A stretch of DNA of 64,000 nucleotides from Gymnogyps californianus (GCF_018139145.2 NC_059483.1:2047001-2111000), one strand, 5' to 3'; positions 1 to 14,168 are shown, counted from the stretch's first letter. The notes: generated from the sequence alone by a model not told the origin. A program made the numbers and translations.

Positions 1-1139
1 GTTCAAATTGGTCGCAAGTTCCATGGAAATGCACAAAATAAGCGTCAAATTTAAAAGCATATTGAAATTGGACATGACCTTCAGCCATGCCTGTACTAGC
101 AGCACTTGGACAAGACACATAAACTGGCATCTTGTTCTCAAAAAGTACTCAAAACGTGGGTGCAAATAGAGAGGAAAATACCGCACTCCTACGTCCACAC
201 TCCTGCTGGGAATGAATTAAGGTACCTGAGGCGCTTCTTGACACCCCACTTCAAATCCGTGACCTATATGAGAGATGCAGGAGATGGGTTGCAGACATGT
301 CTGAACGCACACATGAATCACAGCAATTAAGTAAATGAAATAAAAATGTTGCCTTTTTACGATCAGAAGCCACGGTTAGTTAAGAACTGTTGATTTCACT
401 TCAGTAAGAATTACATGTTTTTTAATTGAAATATTCATGCCTAAGTGGTCAAATGTTAATATTTTAGTAATCTTTACATATGTTCCTACTTCCTCTATGC
501 TTTTTCAAGTCCACATTACTATCTATTTGGCCTCTTATTTTTTCTATTACTTATCCTAAACACAAGTTGTTCTGAAAGATCACCAGTAATTCACATAAAA
601 TATAGAGCTGTTACTTTACTTTTCTTAAAAGAAGCATAATAATTGCAAACTGCAGCTACTGGAGCTGAAAATAACTCTCCGGACAGCTGCACATGGAGAA
701 TTAGATTAAAATGAGCTTGTTTTTTTTAAATGACCTGATAATTTGTAGGGAAAAAAAATAAATATCTAACTATTTTCATCAGTAGAGAATGCTACAGCTC
801 TTAAAGCAATGCAGAAGTGCCTTACTGCATGCAGATGAGGCAAACACGACCTAGAGAGGCCAGATTAACTCAACACAACTAGAGGTTTGCAGACCATGTT
901 GAAATAACCATAAGTCTATTCTCCTGTAAAAAACAACAGAGGGGCAGAGGGTGAGACAGCTTGTACCACTTAGTGGAGAAGAAACTCTAGACAAGCTGAC
1001 ACAAAATGTTAGGAGAAAAGGATGAGTACTTGAGGTTGCAAGCCGAGATCAGTCTTTTGTTCTCTCTCACCTCGCAAGAGCCTTGCAAACACCACAGCAG
1101 CTCGTGTGCAGCAGGAGCAGAAGACTAAAAAGATTTCAG

Positions 1140-1300
1140 ATCAATGGTTTTCTCTGACCAGGAGAGCAAATATGACCTAGATTTGAATTTGTTGGCCAAC
1201 TCCATCAAATTTGCCTTCACTGGCATCCTCAGAGCTCCTGCCGGTGCCATGAGAAATATCTGGTCAGCTGAAGGCCAGAGCCCTTGCTCTCACAGCCTGT
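1140..1300 (+). other. Weak candidate coding exon
   Basis: A 55-codon frame runs from ATG at 1144 to TGA at 1309. It begins MVFSDQESKYDLDLNLLANS and continues with an amphipathic stretch rich in Ala, Ile and Phe. GATTTCAG precedes 1140 and CCTGT|GTAAAG gives a possible donor at 1300. The acceptor lacks a pyrimidine tract, which argues against it. The function is unknown and it may well be chance. Confidence 0.1.
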
Positions 1301-3235
1301 GTAAAGCATGAACAAGATCAGACAGGACCACCGTTATGTATATGAATGTCCCGATTACGTGAAAAGTATCAAATCACTCAGACCTCGGGAGACCTAGCTA
1401 GGACATAGCAGTGACTAGGAAGCCAGTTCTATGAGTCATTAACAATTTGACTGTTCTGGAGTGCCTTGTAAACCACAACACTATTTGGAGTAAACTTCTT
1501 AAAAGTACTTTGAACCAGGCTGGTGAGAAGAAGCCCTTGCTTTACTGAGCCAAGAAGCGCTTCCTGATTTCTGGGAGACAATGTAAAAGCCAAATCCAGA
1601 ATGAGAAGGCAGACTGTTAAAACCTCAGTTTCCAGGGATTACTATGATGAATTACCATTGCAGCCAGGTACAACTGCTTGCAATAATTAATTCTGACTAG
1701 TTTTATGGTTAACCTGTAGTATTGACAATATTACCAAAACCCCCTTGAGTAGGCTTTGCAGGTTTATAAATATATCCAATTATCATGTATTTGATGAGAT
1801 TTAATTTAAATCTAGCAAAAAATATTCCCGAGTCATCTGTTATTCATAACTTAAGATGAATTCAGCCTCCATATCACAACTCTTCCTCCTCCTCCTTTTT
1901 CAGACCCATTGCTTCTACATAAATTAAATCATTCACTACATACACCCAAGTGAGATTTCCTTTTAGAAAGCCATATTTTAGAGAAAGCAATTACATTTGG
2001 TCATTGATATATCACCCAAGCTTTCAAAGCCCCCAAAAATGGAAGAGGGCTTCTGATGTTAATTTGAACAAATTTTACACTTTGATAATAGCTTGCTGTA
2101 GAAAAGAGGCTGCAAGATCAGATGAGAAAATGGAGATCATCATCTGATGTAACGTAATCCTTTCAAGACACAGCAATGGGAGGTTTGGGGCTGTATATTG
2201 AACAGAGCTGAGCTACAGACGGTGCCAGCTGCCGCCACTCCCAATGACTGTAATGAATCGTGACAATTTGTGTCAGCAAAAGTTCCCACGCGAATCACGA
2301 GCAACTCGTTGCCTAACCTCCAAAGCACCCAGGTACGTCAGGGTGAACGGGCATAGCTCAGCTCTTCTGCTGACATTCAAGATCCTCCATGCACTGATCT
2401 CAGAGGTTTTATTAAAGGTGCAGCTCGAGAAGCCTTTGTTCCTCTGTAGAAATTCATATTTCACTTTACAGCAGTAGATCCTTTAGACAAAACTGCAACA
2501 TGTACAAATAACTTACAAGAAGCATCGTTACAGTACATTCACTGCAATGCTGTGAATTAAACTGTAGCACTACAGGAAAACACAACCACATTTAATTGAG
2601 TTAGGGAAGAACAATTTATCAACTGGCTTAGAGGATACGCACATCCAAATGAAGAGGAAAACATGACTCATTCGAGAAGCTGCACAAAGCAGAAAATGCT
2701 GTTGATCTATAGCCTACAGGCTGATTACATTAAATACACACTTTGCTGCACATATTTTGGGATGAAGAGACCTATCATAGACACAGGCTGCTTATCTGCA
2801 ATCAGGCCAGAGGCAGGAGGAGGTGGTGTGTGCCCAGCAGCCCCACGTATCCTGAAGATCTGGCCTTACTTATGGAGGGGAGAGGGACAAAGAGCAAAAA
2901 TGTGTTAGTTTTCTGTTAAACCCCGCAATACACCCCTGTCTTCCTCCCTAGACCTTTTCTTCCTCTTTTCCCCTTCATTTGTTTGTGCTTTATACATGCA
3001 TTTCTCATTTTGCTGTTTCTATGCCTTCTGTGACCTTGCTGTGGCTGCCTACATAGCCTCCGTGGAGGCTGCAACACTTCTAATTTCCTTACATTTGACT
3101 GTAGGGTTTTCTTGACTGAAGATCCCGTCTGGCTCAAACACCAGCCTGGAGCAAGTTAATTAACCCCAGTGCCCCGGGTTTTGTCTCTGTGATAATGCTC
3201 ACCTAAGCTGTGGGAGACGGACGGGTTGAGAGGAT

Positions 3236-3250
3236 TTATTATTATTATTA
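3236..3250. repeat. (TTA)5 microsatellite
   Basis: Five exact TTA units are followed by TTAATTAAAC-like AT-rich sequence. Confidence 0.9.
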
Positions 3251-6200
3251 ATTAAACATTGCTACAAATGCCTGGCCCTCGAGGAAAAGAATCGCTGTTG
3301 CATTCCTGCAGCCTGTGGTTACTCTGAATTTCATGCAGATACGAGGGGGAGAAAAGGGGGGAGAAAGGCAGAGGACAGTCCCTCCTGCCCCCAAAACAGC
3401 AGTGGGTTCAGCAGGACAAACCCTGCGGTGGGGCTGAGGGGGACGATTCACCCATGGCAGATGGGGCCAATAAACACCTTGCTATTAAGTTGTATTACAC
3501 TGTCTGTTTACTAATTCATTTTTCTGAGCTGGGAGTAATTCTCTCCCTTCCAGATTTCCAAATTCTTTGCTCCAAAGGTCCTTGCCAAATTCTCCATGGC
3601 CCCTCTGCGACGGAAGACTTCTCATGGCTCACCGTTCGGCTGTCCCACCATCACGAGGGCCCCACATAGCCCCTGTATGGACACGCAGAGCAAGGTACCA
3701 TCGGAAAGGTTTATAGCCTGCACACACACGTACACAAAAGCCAGCGAGGAATGACGGTATAAGCAAGCGGAGTCCCTATGGATGCAGTACGCAGGTTCCT
3801 CCCTCAGCATCCTCCAGCCTTGCTGCAGCCGGGAGAGGGGACAAGAGGAACATCCATCAGCAGCGGTCACGTGAAATCTCACCACTGAGCTGTCGCAGCG
3901 TTGCTTTCCCGACGGGCTTGCTCCCACGCAGGCTCTGCCCAGGGTGCGGGATCCCCACGGCTCCATCCCACCGGAGCCCCAGCAGACACCTATCCAGGCA
4001 CATATGGGCAGCGGAGGGTTGTTCAACACAGGAAAACCACATTTCTAGCAACCTAACGCAGTGACTCTTCCTTCAGTTGACTATCTAAACCCAATCTAGG
4101 TTTTTAAACATTAACAGCTGAAGCGATGCAGGGTTTTCAGATGAACTCTGCACGGGGACGGATCTTATTCTGCAACCCGTGGTGTCCACACCACAACGTG
4201 CTGCTCTTGGTAGACTTCAGCACTCAGGGGTCTGCATGGAACATCACCGTCAACAGAGACAGACTATCACAGTGCACCGCAGCCAGGTTTCACCAGCTCA
4301 GATACAACCCGGAAAAGTTCCATTTTAAAATGTAAGAGCAGAGATACATGGATTTCATTAACATTAAATCACAAGACAATTGAATAAAGGCAGAAACCAC
4401 GTGCTTTTTGATGATCCTAAATCAGAGGCAATGCTTCGTTCTCAGGACTCTAAGTAAGGATATGTAATGACATGATGGAAAACGAAGCCTTTTTGTACCG
4501 GGAGTGGAAACATTGCATTCTTTAGCAGTAGTTACTGAATAATTAACCTGCACCCCTGTTATTACCTAAGAGTATTTGCCATTAACTCCAATAAAAGAGA
4601 TCATATGAGGCATGGATGTGAAGAATAATAATGAAAAAAATGTACTGCTTAGAGACCATATTATTGGTATAATACTCAAATTTCTGTCTGAGCCTGATAC
4701 AGGATACACAGTTTAAATCATTTAACATGAACAGAAAAATTGTTTTATTGCTTATTTCAGCTTTGGTCCTAGAGCTGAGAGGTTTGACACGCTAGTGCCG
4801 CTGTTAAAAATCATCTAAAACAGGTGACCTTCCACTTTTTGACCATTAAGTTCAACTCATTTGCGCCACACTTGACCAGACACATTTATTTTGTATGCTG
4901 CCAAGATTACAACCTTTTCATGGAAAGGCAAGCAAGAGCTAGACGGAGAATGTCAAAGCAGCCAGTGATCATCGCTGACATATTGTAATAATGGCCCTTT
5001 GGAAGCAATCTCCTATGGTCTGCAATTCACTAAATACACTTTAGTAGCTCGCTGGAATAAAGGTGTCCTCTTCTCTTTTTCATAAACAAAGGAGTATTTT
5101 AAAATTATGCATGAGAGGACTTTGACTCATCCGGCCTTTTATCCACCAGACTCTACAAGCCATCACAAGGAGAAGTCTTTTTGTCATTGGACTCATTAAT
5201 CTTTACTTGCTTGATTAAAAACAATTGAAAATCTTCATGTCCTATTTATGCATTGCCTCAGTTTCTAACAGTTTCAGGCTAAGACTTGGAGTTCAATAGT
5301 ACAGAACCATCTAAGAGTCAAACATTTTTAGATGGTTGCAGACCAAAGTCAGTTGTTATATAGAAACATACACGTGATTATTCAAAATAAAAGTTAACAA
5401 ATCCCATCAGTAACTATACTTCTACTTAAAAATTTATGCCAGGAATACCTTATTGTATTGTGTCATTCTGTGCAGTTAAGTGACCTTCAATATTGCTGTT
5501 TAAGGTGGCTTGATAATTATTTGATTATTATTTCATGCAAATTAAGAGTTACCTTTCCTAAAATAGCTGATTTTCAATTTCATCCTTATTTGCACACTGC
5601 ATGAAACCATGACATTTCAGAGCTCTCCAGAGTCTTTTACAGTGCCTGGCACTATTATATGTTGTTATCCAACTCTTTTTTCTTCTTAATTTAGTTCCTA
5701 AATCATTCTTTGTTGTTACCACAGCTGAATAGGTACATCACCTAAATGCACACTATTTCATGCAACACAACTTTAGGAAGTGAATAGCGGAATGGGCCGG
5801 TTGCAGCAGACTCCTGGCCATCGCCTCTTTCCAACAGCAGCTACAGGAGGGGGAAACAAAAGTGTTCTTGTAGGAATAACAAAACACCTTGAAATAATCA
5901 CAGCTAGGAACCGACCTGCACGGATGCACAAACACACGGACACACTCAGTTCACAGCCTTTCCTCTTAGAGAAGTGCCCATGGCCTGGAGCGTTACAATT
6001 TACATCAGTTCGCAAACTTGGAGCTTATTTTTAGAAATCTTTCATTAGCTGTCTGTCCAGACCTCTCCTGTTTGCTGCAGAGCCTTCAAACACTCTTCTC
6101 ACTCGACAAGATGAATACCCTACCAAAAAAATATATCTGACTTTTAATTATTTGAACATCTCCATGAGATCCGCTAGTAAAAATCACGTTTACCATGTGT

Positions 6201-6836
6201 GTTAGGCAGCTGCACCTGACAGAGATTCAATAAGCATACAAATTCTCAAATTCTTATGTCCATATTTTTTAAGACTTCCATCACTTCTTATCATTTGTAA
6301 TGCAAATAAAAGCTTTTCTCTTGTAATCCAGCCATTTCTCCTTATGCGTTTATTCATCGATGCCTCTCACCTGCGTTCATGGCATTATCATTTTCCATGT
6401 AGGAGGGTGGCACATCTCTGCAGAAGAGCTGCTTTGGGGGGCGGATGCACAGTCTTTGTACCAAGCTCCTTGGAGTTGTCCTTACAGAAATCACTGATCT
6501 GGAAGTTCAGGATCCACCAAATTTTAATTAAGTAAAACAGAAAACAAAGTAAAATAAATCTTTCTCCTCCCATAATGGTCAGATCCACATGCAAACCTTC
6601 CCTGCAAAACTGCTGCTCCTGCCTCTGAAAGTCAGCGGTGCCAAGTGCTGAGCAGGTTCTGGGGAGCGCCAGGAGCGACTGAAGCTGAAGCTGCGGCAGG
6701 ACTCGAGATGTTCAGGATCTCAGTAAGACTCCAACTAGCAAGGCGCTTAAACGCGCAATTACTACAAATAAAGTGCCCACTGCTTTGTCAGCAAAACTGA
6801 AATTGGTTCACCAAGAAAGCTAGCACTATCACCTCT

Positions 6837-6965
6837 GTGCAGATGGGGAAATAAATGCTCAGAGAGGTAGATGTAACCTGCCAAAAATTACCTGGCAAGC
6901 CCATGGGAGAGCAGGGAAATCCTCACCTCTGCTTTGATGCTCTAGCTTATCACCAAATTGTCTCA
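6837..6965 (+). mobile_element. MIR/CORE-SINE-like fossil
   Basis: The order of short blocks follows the MIR-type SINE consensus: GTGCAGATGGGGAAAT, GCTCAGAGAGGTAGATGTAA, CCTGCC, GGAGAGCAGGGAAATC, CTCACCTCTGC, then a closing block resembling 'gctctaaccactagacca'. Many substitutions and small indels show it is very old. MIR-like SINEs are tRNA-derived, moved by L2-type LINEs, and are found across amniotes. No promoter function can be inferred. Confidence 0.6.
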
Positions 6966-8346
6966 GAAGCCCTGAAATCTCATTTTTGAGAGAGCTAGTT
7001 AGGTAAAACCAAGGCTCACATTTGCTTTTGATAATTCTGAGAATATTACTCTTGAAGAAGCACCAAAAGCCCACGCTTATTCTTCACCAAATAAAGGTAA
7101 GAGAAAAAGCTTACTGTAAAGACTACATAGACACCTCCAGTATTAAAAGATCTGGAAAACTGCAGAAGGAAAAAGCGATGCGGGAGGTACACAGGACTGC
7201 CCTTGATAATACCCTTTCCTGAACATGGTAATCCAAACAAAACAACACGAAAGCCAAGAGGTCCGTCAAACAACACAGTGCAGATCTTCAGCGGTCAAAG
7301 CACTTAAACCCCATCAACATTTGTTTGTGAAAAAGAAAGCCTTACCTTCCTACTCTTAAAAAAACAAAAAAAAAAGCATTAAGAGAGAAGCTGGGGGTCT
7401 CTGGCAATGCAAACAAAACCTGACTTTTCTGTACAAGGTCCCCAGAACTCACAAGGAACGTCTACTTAGGAAGTAACATCTTCTTCTCTGGGTTATTAGT
7501 ATTTGCATTTGAATAAGAATTCAAAATCAAGTAAAAACTTCAAGGTCAACAATCTTTTTATAGAAACAAAAGCCCATGAGAGGAATTTAAGCAATTATTC
7601 TCAGCCAAAGGAGCAGTCAGTTCAAATAAATGTATCAAAGCCTCCAAATTATCAGCGATAAAATCTTATGTCATCTAATAACAACAATGATGACAATAAT
7701 TACTAGGACAATGATTTAAAGCTCAGCATTTTTACAGTGCCTAATTTAACAAGTACAGGTTACTTATTTATGCCTTTCCAGACTGAAAAAGCATTTGTCT
7801 GGGTTTGTTTATTGTCTAAGATTAGAATTCTGGAAGACAAAGAATAGCTTCTGGAAATTATCACACAAAGTTCCTGCAGGAAGAGATGCTGACAAAGGCA
7901 CAATTTTAATAGGCAGAAAGTTTACGGATGTCAATCTGTATTTAGAAAGAAAATGGAAGAAATAAGAGCAGAGGAGTAGCAAACTTGTGGAAAACAAAGT
8001 CAGAATTTAGAAACCAGCTTTGTTTTCAGATCAGCAACCATCCAAGTGGATTTCTCATATGGAAATCATTCAAATCCTCTCTCTGTGTCTCTCAGGCAGC
8101 AATATCTCCTCTGCCTTAGAGGCAAGAGCAGGGAAGCCTATTTACATGTGAGTAATACTAATAAATATCTCTTGCATCAAAGGAAACCCAGTGCTGCAGC
8201 CCTTTTGTGGCTCTGACTGCACAAGCAAAATTCCTTAGGGGAAACAGAGGAGGAACCGTGACTTCAAACGCAGCTCGGTTCTCCTGGCTGTGAGCGTTCC
8301 CGGAGGACAGGACATTTCCCAGGATAATTTCAGCATCTGAGAGCTC
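6966..8346. other. Noncoding DNA, nothing recognised
   Basis: AT-rich sequence with short frames only. No repeat family or exon was recognised. Confidence 0.5.
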
Positions 8347-8660
8347 GGGGCAGAGGAGAGAAGCACAATCCCATCTGCCCGCGGCACCCGTACGGCCCCG
8401 CGCTGCCCGGCCAGCTCAGCCTCGGGCGCCTCGGTACAGCTGGTTCATAGCTACGCGGTCATTTAAGGCAACACCAGTAAAACGCAACATGCCCCGTACA
8501 CGTGCTGGATCCCAGCCGCAGCTTCAGGGGAAGACGCAGAGCCCTGCCGTTGTCCCGCGGCCAGCCAGCCGCCTGGCACGGGAGCTGCGGCAGCAGGCAC
8601 GGGGCTGCCGTGGGCGCAGCTAATACCCTGACCCCGTTATTAAGTTTTACTCCCGATACG
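8347..8660. other. CpG-rich patch, island-like
   Basis: I count roughly 30 CpG dinucleotides in about 310 bases at around 60-65% GC, near the number expected without CpG depletion. The DNA on both sides is AT-rich. No convincing coding frame lies inside: a 68-codon minus-strand frame is present but shows nothing recognisable. It may be an unannotated promoter, an enhancer or simply a GC-rich patch. Confidence 0.4.
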
Positions 8661-11600
8661 GACAAGAAGTCTTGAGACGTGGGCTAAGGCAGCGAGTCCA
8701 TGCCTCGATGGCAGCAGGCATCGCAGCAAGCCTGCAATAGCCTCAAAATCGTGCCCAAGAAGTTTTTTTTCTCTGTTTTAATCTCAGTTGCTTTTTAAAT
8801 GAACCTCACTCAACAAACGTGGAGTTGAAAAGGATTTCCTTTTTTTTTTTTTTTTAAGCGTGAGAAATAAAACACATTAAAAGCTGCAGAAATTACCTCT
8901 TACTATGGACAAGTAGAGATCAAAGGCAGAATATTACTTTAGACCGATCCCGAAAGGTCAGCTTTTTGAAAAATCAGGAAAACACCATGCCCTCTGTATT
9001 AATCTGTAACCCGCCAAAGCTTCTGGCACAAACCAGTGTGGTGTTACCCATTAGTTTCTCTCAGGTAAATTGTTCCACCAACCTTTTGCAGTCAAATGAT
9101 GAATTAACTGACTGTTAACTTCACTTGTCTTATCCACAGAAGAGACACGCTAGAGGAGCATGTGTTCAGCTTTCCTCCAACTGTTCAGGGAAGGGGGAGG
9201 ACGTAGGCAGCTCTTATGTAAGGTCCTAAAATATAAACCAAAATCGCCTTAAATTAATGAAGTCATCCCATTCACTTCAGTAAGTTCTGGATGAGACTTT
9301 TTCCCCCCACGTAATTTAAAATAGCAAAGGGAATGAATGATACTGCATTTGTTGTTTCTTTTAAGTCTGCGCACAGTGAGTCATGCCAAAGCTCCTAAAA
9401 GCTAGCTCTAATGCCATTTAATTGTTATGAATTTCAAATTGTCTGCTTCAGCCATTTTTAAGCAGGCTAACTAAAGCAAAATGTAAATGCACATGCACAC
9501 ACTCCTCCCTACCCTGCATCAGTCTCACACCACGTGATGTAAATTTACACAGCAAACAAAAATATGAGGATCTATAACAAGAGCAGGAGAGAGTCTCTGT
9601 GATTATTAGGAAATCTTACGGGAGTTTTGCCCCGTGTGCTACTGTTGCCAGCGTGTCACATCGCTGGGAGAAAAAACGCCCTTCTCCACGTACACAAGTG
9701 CACTGCGATTTGCTGGTGAGGACCAGATCCCGCATGTTGCCATTTGCCTGCTCCATAAAGTGCAGCGATTATTTGTTTATACCGATCATTTGTTTTCCAT
9801 TGAACAAAAAGTTCAAGATGCACTCTCCGATGTTTCAGCTGAACTTGCAGACTCTTGTCTTCCTAAGCGGTTCATAATAACATGGATGTCTCGTTCATGC
9901 CAACAGAGATATTCGTTTCTATGAATAATATTCACATCATAACAATTTGCAGGACAAGACCTAACCCAGCCAATTTTTCAAACTATGAAGACTGAAAAAT
10001 GGAGCACAGCTCTACCAGGAGATGTCAGTTCTCTTGTCTAAATCAGGACCGGATTCAGCCTGTATTGATGTGGGAAGTGATCCCATTTTATGATTTACTA
10101 AACTAAAGGTTTACTTTTCCCCAGTAAAGCTGGAGTACTGTATAACCTGCAATACCCACACAGACACACTGCTCTAACAAACTCAGTATAAGTATTTGAT
10201 ACAATTTTTATATAAATCCACGACATGTATCTGATGGGAGGAATGAACAAATCAGCACACTGTAGTGCAGCCTGGGCATTTTCAAAGCCTCAGGTTGACA
10301 CCTCTATATAGACATTCAGGACAATGGCTGGACAGTTACAGTTATTTTTCTGGCCAAGGAACTTAATAATCTTAAATTCCTGTACAGGTACCAAAATAAG
10401 GTGCTGGGCAAAAAGAAGCTCCTAACTTGCCATTCGCCTTTCCTATTTCAATTGGGGGGAAAAAAAAAAATAATAAATTCAGTTCTGTCTTTACATTTCT
10501 AAAACACTTGTGAGACGCTTGAAGCCAACGGAGCCTGCGGGTCACTCAGCATTTTTGCAAATCAGGCCATGGTGTCGTATGTGAGAGACCAAATGAGTCA
10601 TACAATAACAGTACACACATGGCCATAATTATTATAAAGGACGGAAATTAATCTGTCACTGGGGAATTAATGCAGTGAACAGACTTTCTTTCACAAGAAC
10701 TATAAGCAACGTTGCTGTATCAAAGCCGGTAGTTACATTTAATATTAACAAAACATGTGCTGTCACCTAGTAGTTAGTCTGAACAGTAATTTACCCTTCA
10801 CTCGTGGCCTCGAGCAGCCTCTCGTGGGTCCAGGCACCAGGGAAGGGATGCGGACTGAGGGCAGAGCCGGGGTCCTCCTCTGCTCCAGGAGGTTCCAGGG
10901 CTGCTTCCACCCATGTGAGTCAACGCAGAAAAATGAGAAATTATTTAATGACCATTAGTGGGATGTGAACGTGGAGGGAAAACATCACCTAAGGGGAGCT
11001 GCCGCGGAGCAGAGTGACCTGATGGAGCACCCAAGTGTGGGATGTACCCGGCGGCTCACGGCACCGCGGGATCACCCTCACCAGCATTGCCGGCAGCTCC
11101 CAAAGCCTTTGGAGCTTACGCAGGGTCCCCTGCGCAAATTGCCCCCAGGAGGGAAGCAGGTACAATGCATTTTGTGACCAGAGCCGACAGCAAGGCTGAG
11201 ACAGCAGCAGGAAGGTGCCCGCACCGCCGCTGCGGGAAGGCACGGCTGGGGACCAGCCTTCCCCGACCCGCGGGTGAGCTGGGATAACACTGGTGGATTT
11301 TACCTACCTGGGGCAGGTAAAACACTGTTAGATCTATTTCATCCCATGGCAGGGTTATTTCAGCAAAGAAACAGGAGCAAAGTAGTGATTCTCTGTAACG
11401 CCGGGGTTACGAGACAGCTGTTCTGGCACGGGAATTTATGCTGAACTTCACTGCAGAGGCGCAGGGCAACATATGTTCACAAAGGACAACAGACATAGCA
11501 AATTCAAAATAAAGAGTTAAACATTGTTAATACTAAAATGTAACAAAAACCAGCAGAAACTGAAAATTACAGCTATGAATTTCTGCAACAGTAAAAACAG

Positions 11601-13977
11601 GATTTTATAGCCAGTTTTCCTCAAGCCCAAAACATGTTTTACATAGAGCAGTTACCCACAAAGCCGCACCAGACTTCTTCGTAGGAAGACAAAATCCGGT
11701 ACAATTTCTTACAGTACACAGTGTTAATGCAGTAAGTCTGTGTGACTATCGACTCCAGAGATTTCTCAAAGCAGTTACTGGTAGTGATGAAAAGTGATCT
11801 TGTAAGTTATGTCAAAACAAAACCACAGTTTAAGCAGTTTGTGTAAGAACTGCCGCTGATGGCACCAATGAATCTGGCTGTGGCCAACACACTGCGTTCA
11901 AAAACTGAATCGAATCAAGACATTTATTGACACCAGATCAGTATGTTTGCCTCAACTGCGAACAAATATTTGGCTTGTCCTGAAAACAAGCTGGCTGCAG
12001 CTTGGCAAAACCGCGCGGTGTCTGTACGGCGAAGTTTTTCTGCTTCCTTCCGAAGGGGTTTTCTCAGCGAACGCGTTTTCGAGTTGTTTGACTGCACAGC
12101 CCAGCCGGCAGGATCACACCACTCATTTGCACGACATCATTATTCTTTGAGCAAGTACTCCTCGCTGATGAATACATGCCTGCTTTTCTGAGGAACCACA
12201 GGAGAAGTTCTCATCATCAGCTGCTAAACCACAGCTCTGCTGATGATGCCCTTAGAAGAAGCGCAGGTGGCTGCCGGCAGAGCAGGCAGCTTCCAACCAG
12301 CGACGAGTGATGGTCGTACCTCTGTCAGGAAACACTGTTTAAGCCATTCCTTGCTGATAAGGCAGGTGGCAGAGGCCCACTTTTCTGTAATAATAAGCTA
12401 TTTAGTGGCAGTGTACGGATGAAATGTTTGCGATTGCTAATAAGCAGAGCAGCTGCACTGAGCATGCCATCAGTGCTACATTCAAAACCTCACGCCAAAG
12501 TTTTCTTGGTTTTGTTGTATGTTCAATCTTTGGTCACTGACACGCACACAGAAACTCGGTATGTCTGAACCGTTTCCACACACTCTCACTATTTCAAAGC
12601 TCAGTGTTTCTAAACAAACACTGGACACCAGGGAACAGAAATTAAGTTCAAACCTCTGTTTCCCAGTCCTCAGGAAACAACTAGACCAACCTGGCACTCC
12701 ATCCATGCTTCAGCAGAGGGTCCTCAGCAGCTCTCGTCTCACCTAACACCAGAGACAATCTCTCAGCCCTCGTTTCAGCTCATTTACCTGAATTTCAGAA
12801 TGCTTCGGTAAGAACATTTTCCTCATTTTATCTGAACAGGATAGGACGCCGATGTTTTTCAAAGAGATTTCAAAAGAGCCTTCTGCAGTCAGGCTGTCTG
12901 GGATGTGAAGTGGAGCACTCGTAGTGCCAAAAGTCGTCCGAGGCAGCTCTTCTGTTCGCCGCAGCCTTCGCCCCTCTGGCTTCACAGAGAATCACCCGCG
13001 TGTATTTTATATAATGTTTTTTGTTCTGCTCGCAGTTTCCACTGACAGAAAGCACGCTCGGGAGGTTTCCTCCATCTTGCTCTTCAGTGGACACCCGCCT
13101 TGTAGCCACCCCACAGAGAACACCATGCCACCAGCTCCGTTGTGAGCACATGCCCTGTTTCACCTGCGTCTTCTCCTGTCACCTCAAGGCATCATTTTCA
13201 TTTCAGCAGTATTTCTGCGTTTCCTTGCCCCATTTCTGGTCTGAGTGAGCCATGCTCCCAGACGTGGGCTCCCTGGGCTTCAGCCGGTCGTCAGTAACCT
13301 CACCGAGCAAGAGACCTGTTGGCTCCATCTGACAGCAAACACCCTTCCACACCCGTTTCTTAACCGATGGAAATTCACGATTCCCACAAGCATTCTGACA
13401 AACTGTGGCTTTAGTCGTGAATCATATGATACATTTCAATTTTTTATTTAAAATATAAATTGCTGTAGCAGGCATGGCTCAGCAGAGCAGTAGATCCAGC
13501 AGCAGAGACACCAGTCTCGATGGCATTTCCTGATCCAGGGGACCTCTGCAGAGAAGACTAAGGACATAGCAGCCCTGATTCCTCCTGGGAAGAAACACCG
13601 TTTCTTCACCCGTTTTAACAGTGGCCATTGTGCTCTGTAGTTAATAATTTATCTGAGGCTTAGCCAGCATTATTTGGGAAGCAGAAAATGTGCATAAAGG
13701 AGCATCAGAGCCGGTCTTGCAAAGGGGTACGGACACCAGAGCAAAGCCCCCGTGGCTGGGAGGGAGAGCACGGCTCACGTTGTGCACTTCTGTGCCGATG
13801 CACGTATCGCTCTCCGGAGTCGCTTTCTGAGCATGGACTGACTGCAGACTAATAAATCATTAACTTCTTACGTTTAGCAGGTACCACTGATGTTAATCCC
13901 AGAGTGCATTTTCAATGCCTTCAGCACAACACGTCCAGGAGAGTCAGTAAAAGTGGTGTCAGTCACTTTTACAACCC
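8661..13977. other. Noncoding DNA, little recognised
   Basis: AT-rich with a poly(T) tract at 8840 and a GC-rich patch at about 10990-11290, where frames on both strands overlap. Two plus-strand frames of 92 and 96 codons overlap at 9599-9924. One gives a fairly protein-like stretch but has no clear splice sites or known domain. Confidence 0.45.
8840..8855. repeat. Poly(T) tract, 16 bases
   Basis: Sixteen T in a row. There is no retrocopy or SINE body that I can recognise next to it. Confidence 0.9.
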
Positions 13978-14168
13978 AGCCGGCATCGGGGAGCCACTCT
14001 TGCCCGGGCACCGCGGCACAAGCGGGGCTGCGAGCACAGCCGCAGAGCACCCTCGCGCGCTGGGAGGGCTGGGAGCGCCCTGTCCTGCACCGCTGCGTCC
14101 TGGAGGAGATGTGACCCCCATCGCTGGATAACCTGTCCTCCGCGGCACGGGGACTCCTTCGTTTGGGG
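13978..14168. other. CpG-rich patch
   Basis: About 20 CpG dinucleotides occur in 190 bases, including a CTCGCGCGC run. Three overlapping frames on both strands are open across it, which is typical of GC-rich noncoding DNA rather than of a gene. Confidence 0.35.

Larger units (their letters stand above)
1..6836. other. Noncoding DNA, mostly AT-rich
   Basis: Apart from the weak candidate exon at 1140-1300 and the (TTA)5 repeat, I see no gene, RNA gene or recognisable transposon. Frames of 60-135 codons in 2140-4335 and 5753-6594 overlap on opposite strands and have no recognisable product. The low-repeat AT-rich blocks (for example 4600-5700) could hold conserved noncoding elements, which needs a multi-species alignment to tell. 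Confidence 0.5.

Noticed and set aside
9599..9924. Two overlapping plus-strand frames of 92 and 96 codons, one fairly protein-like
   Set aside because: Both cannot be real over the same bases. Neither has good splice borders or a recognised family.
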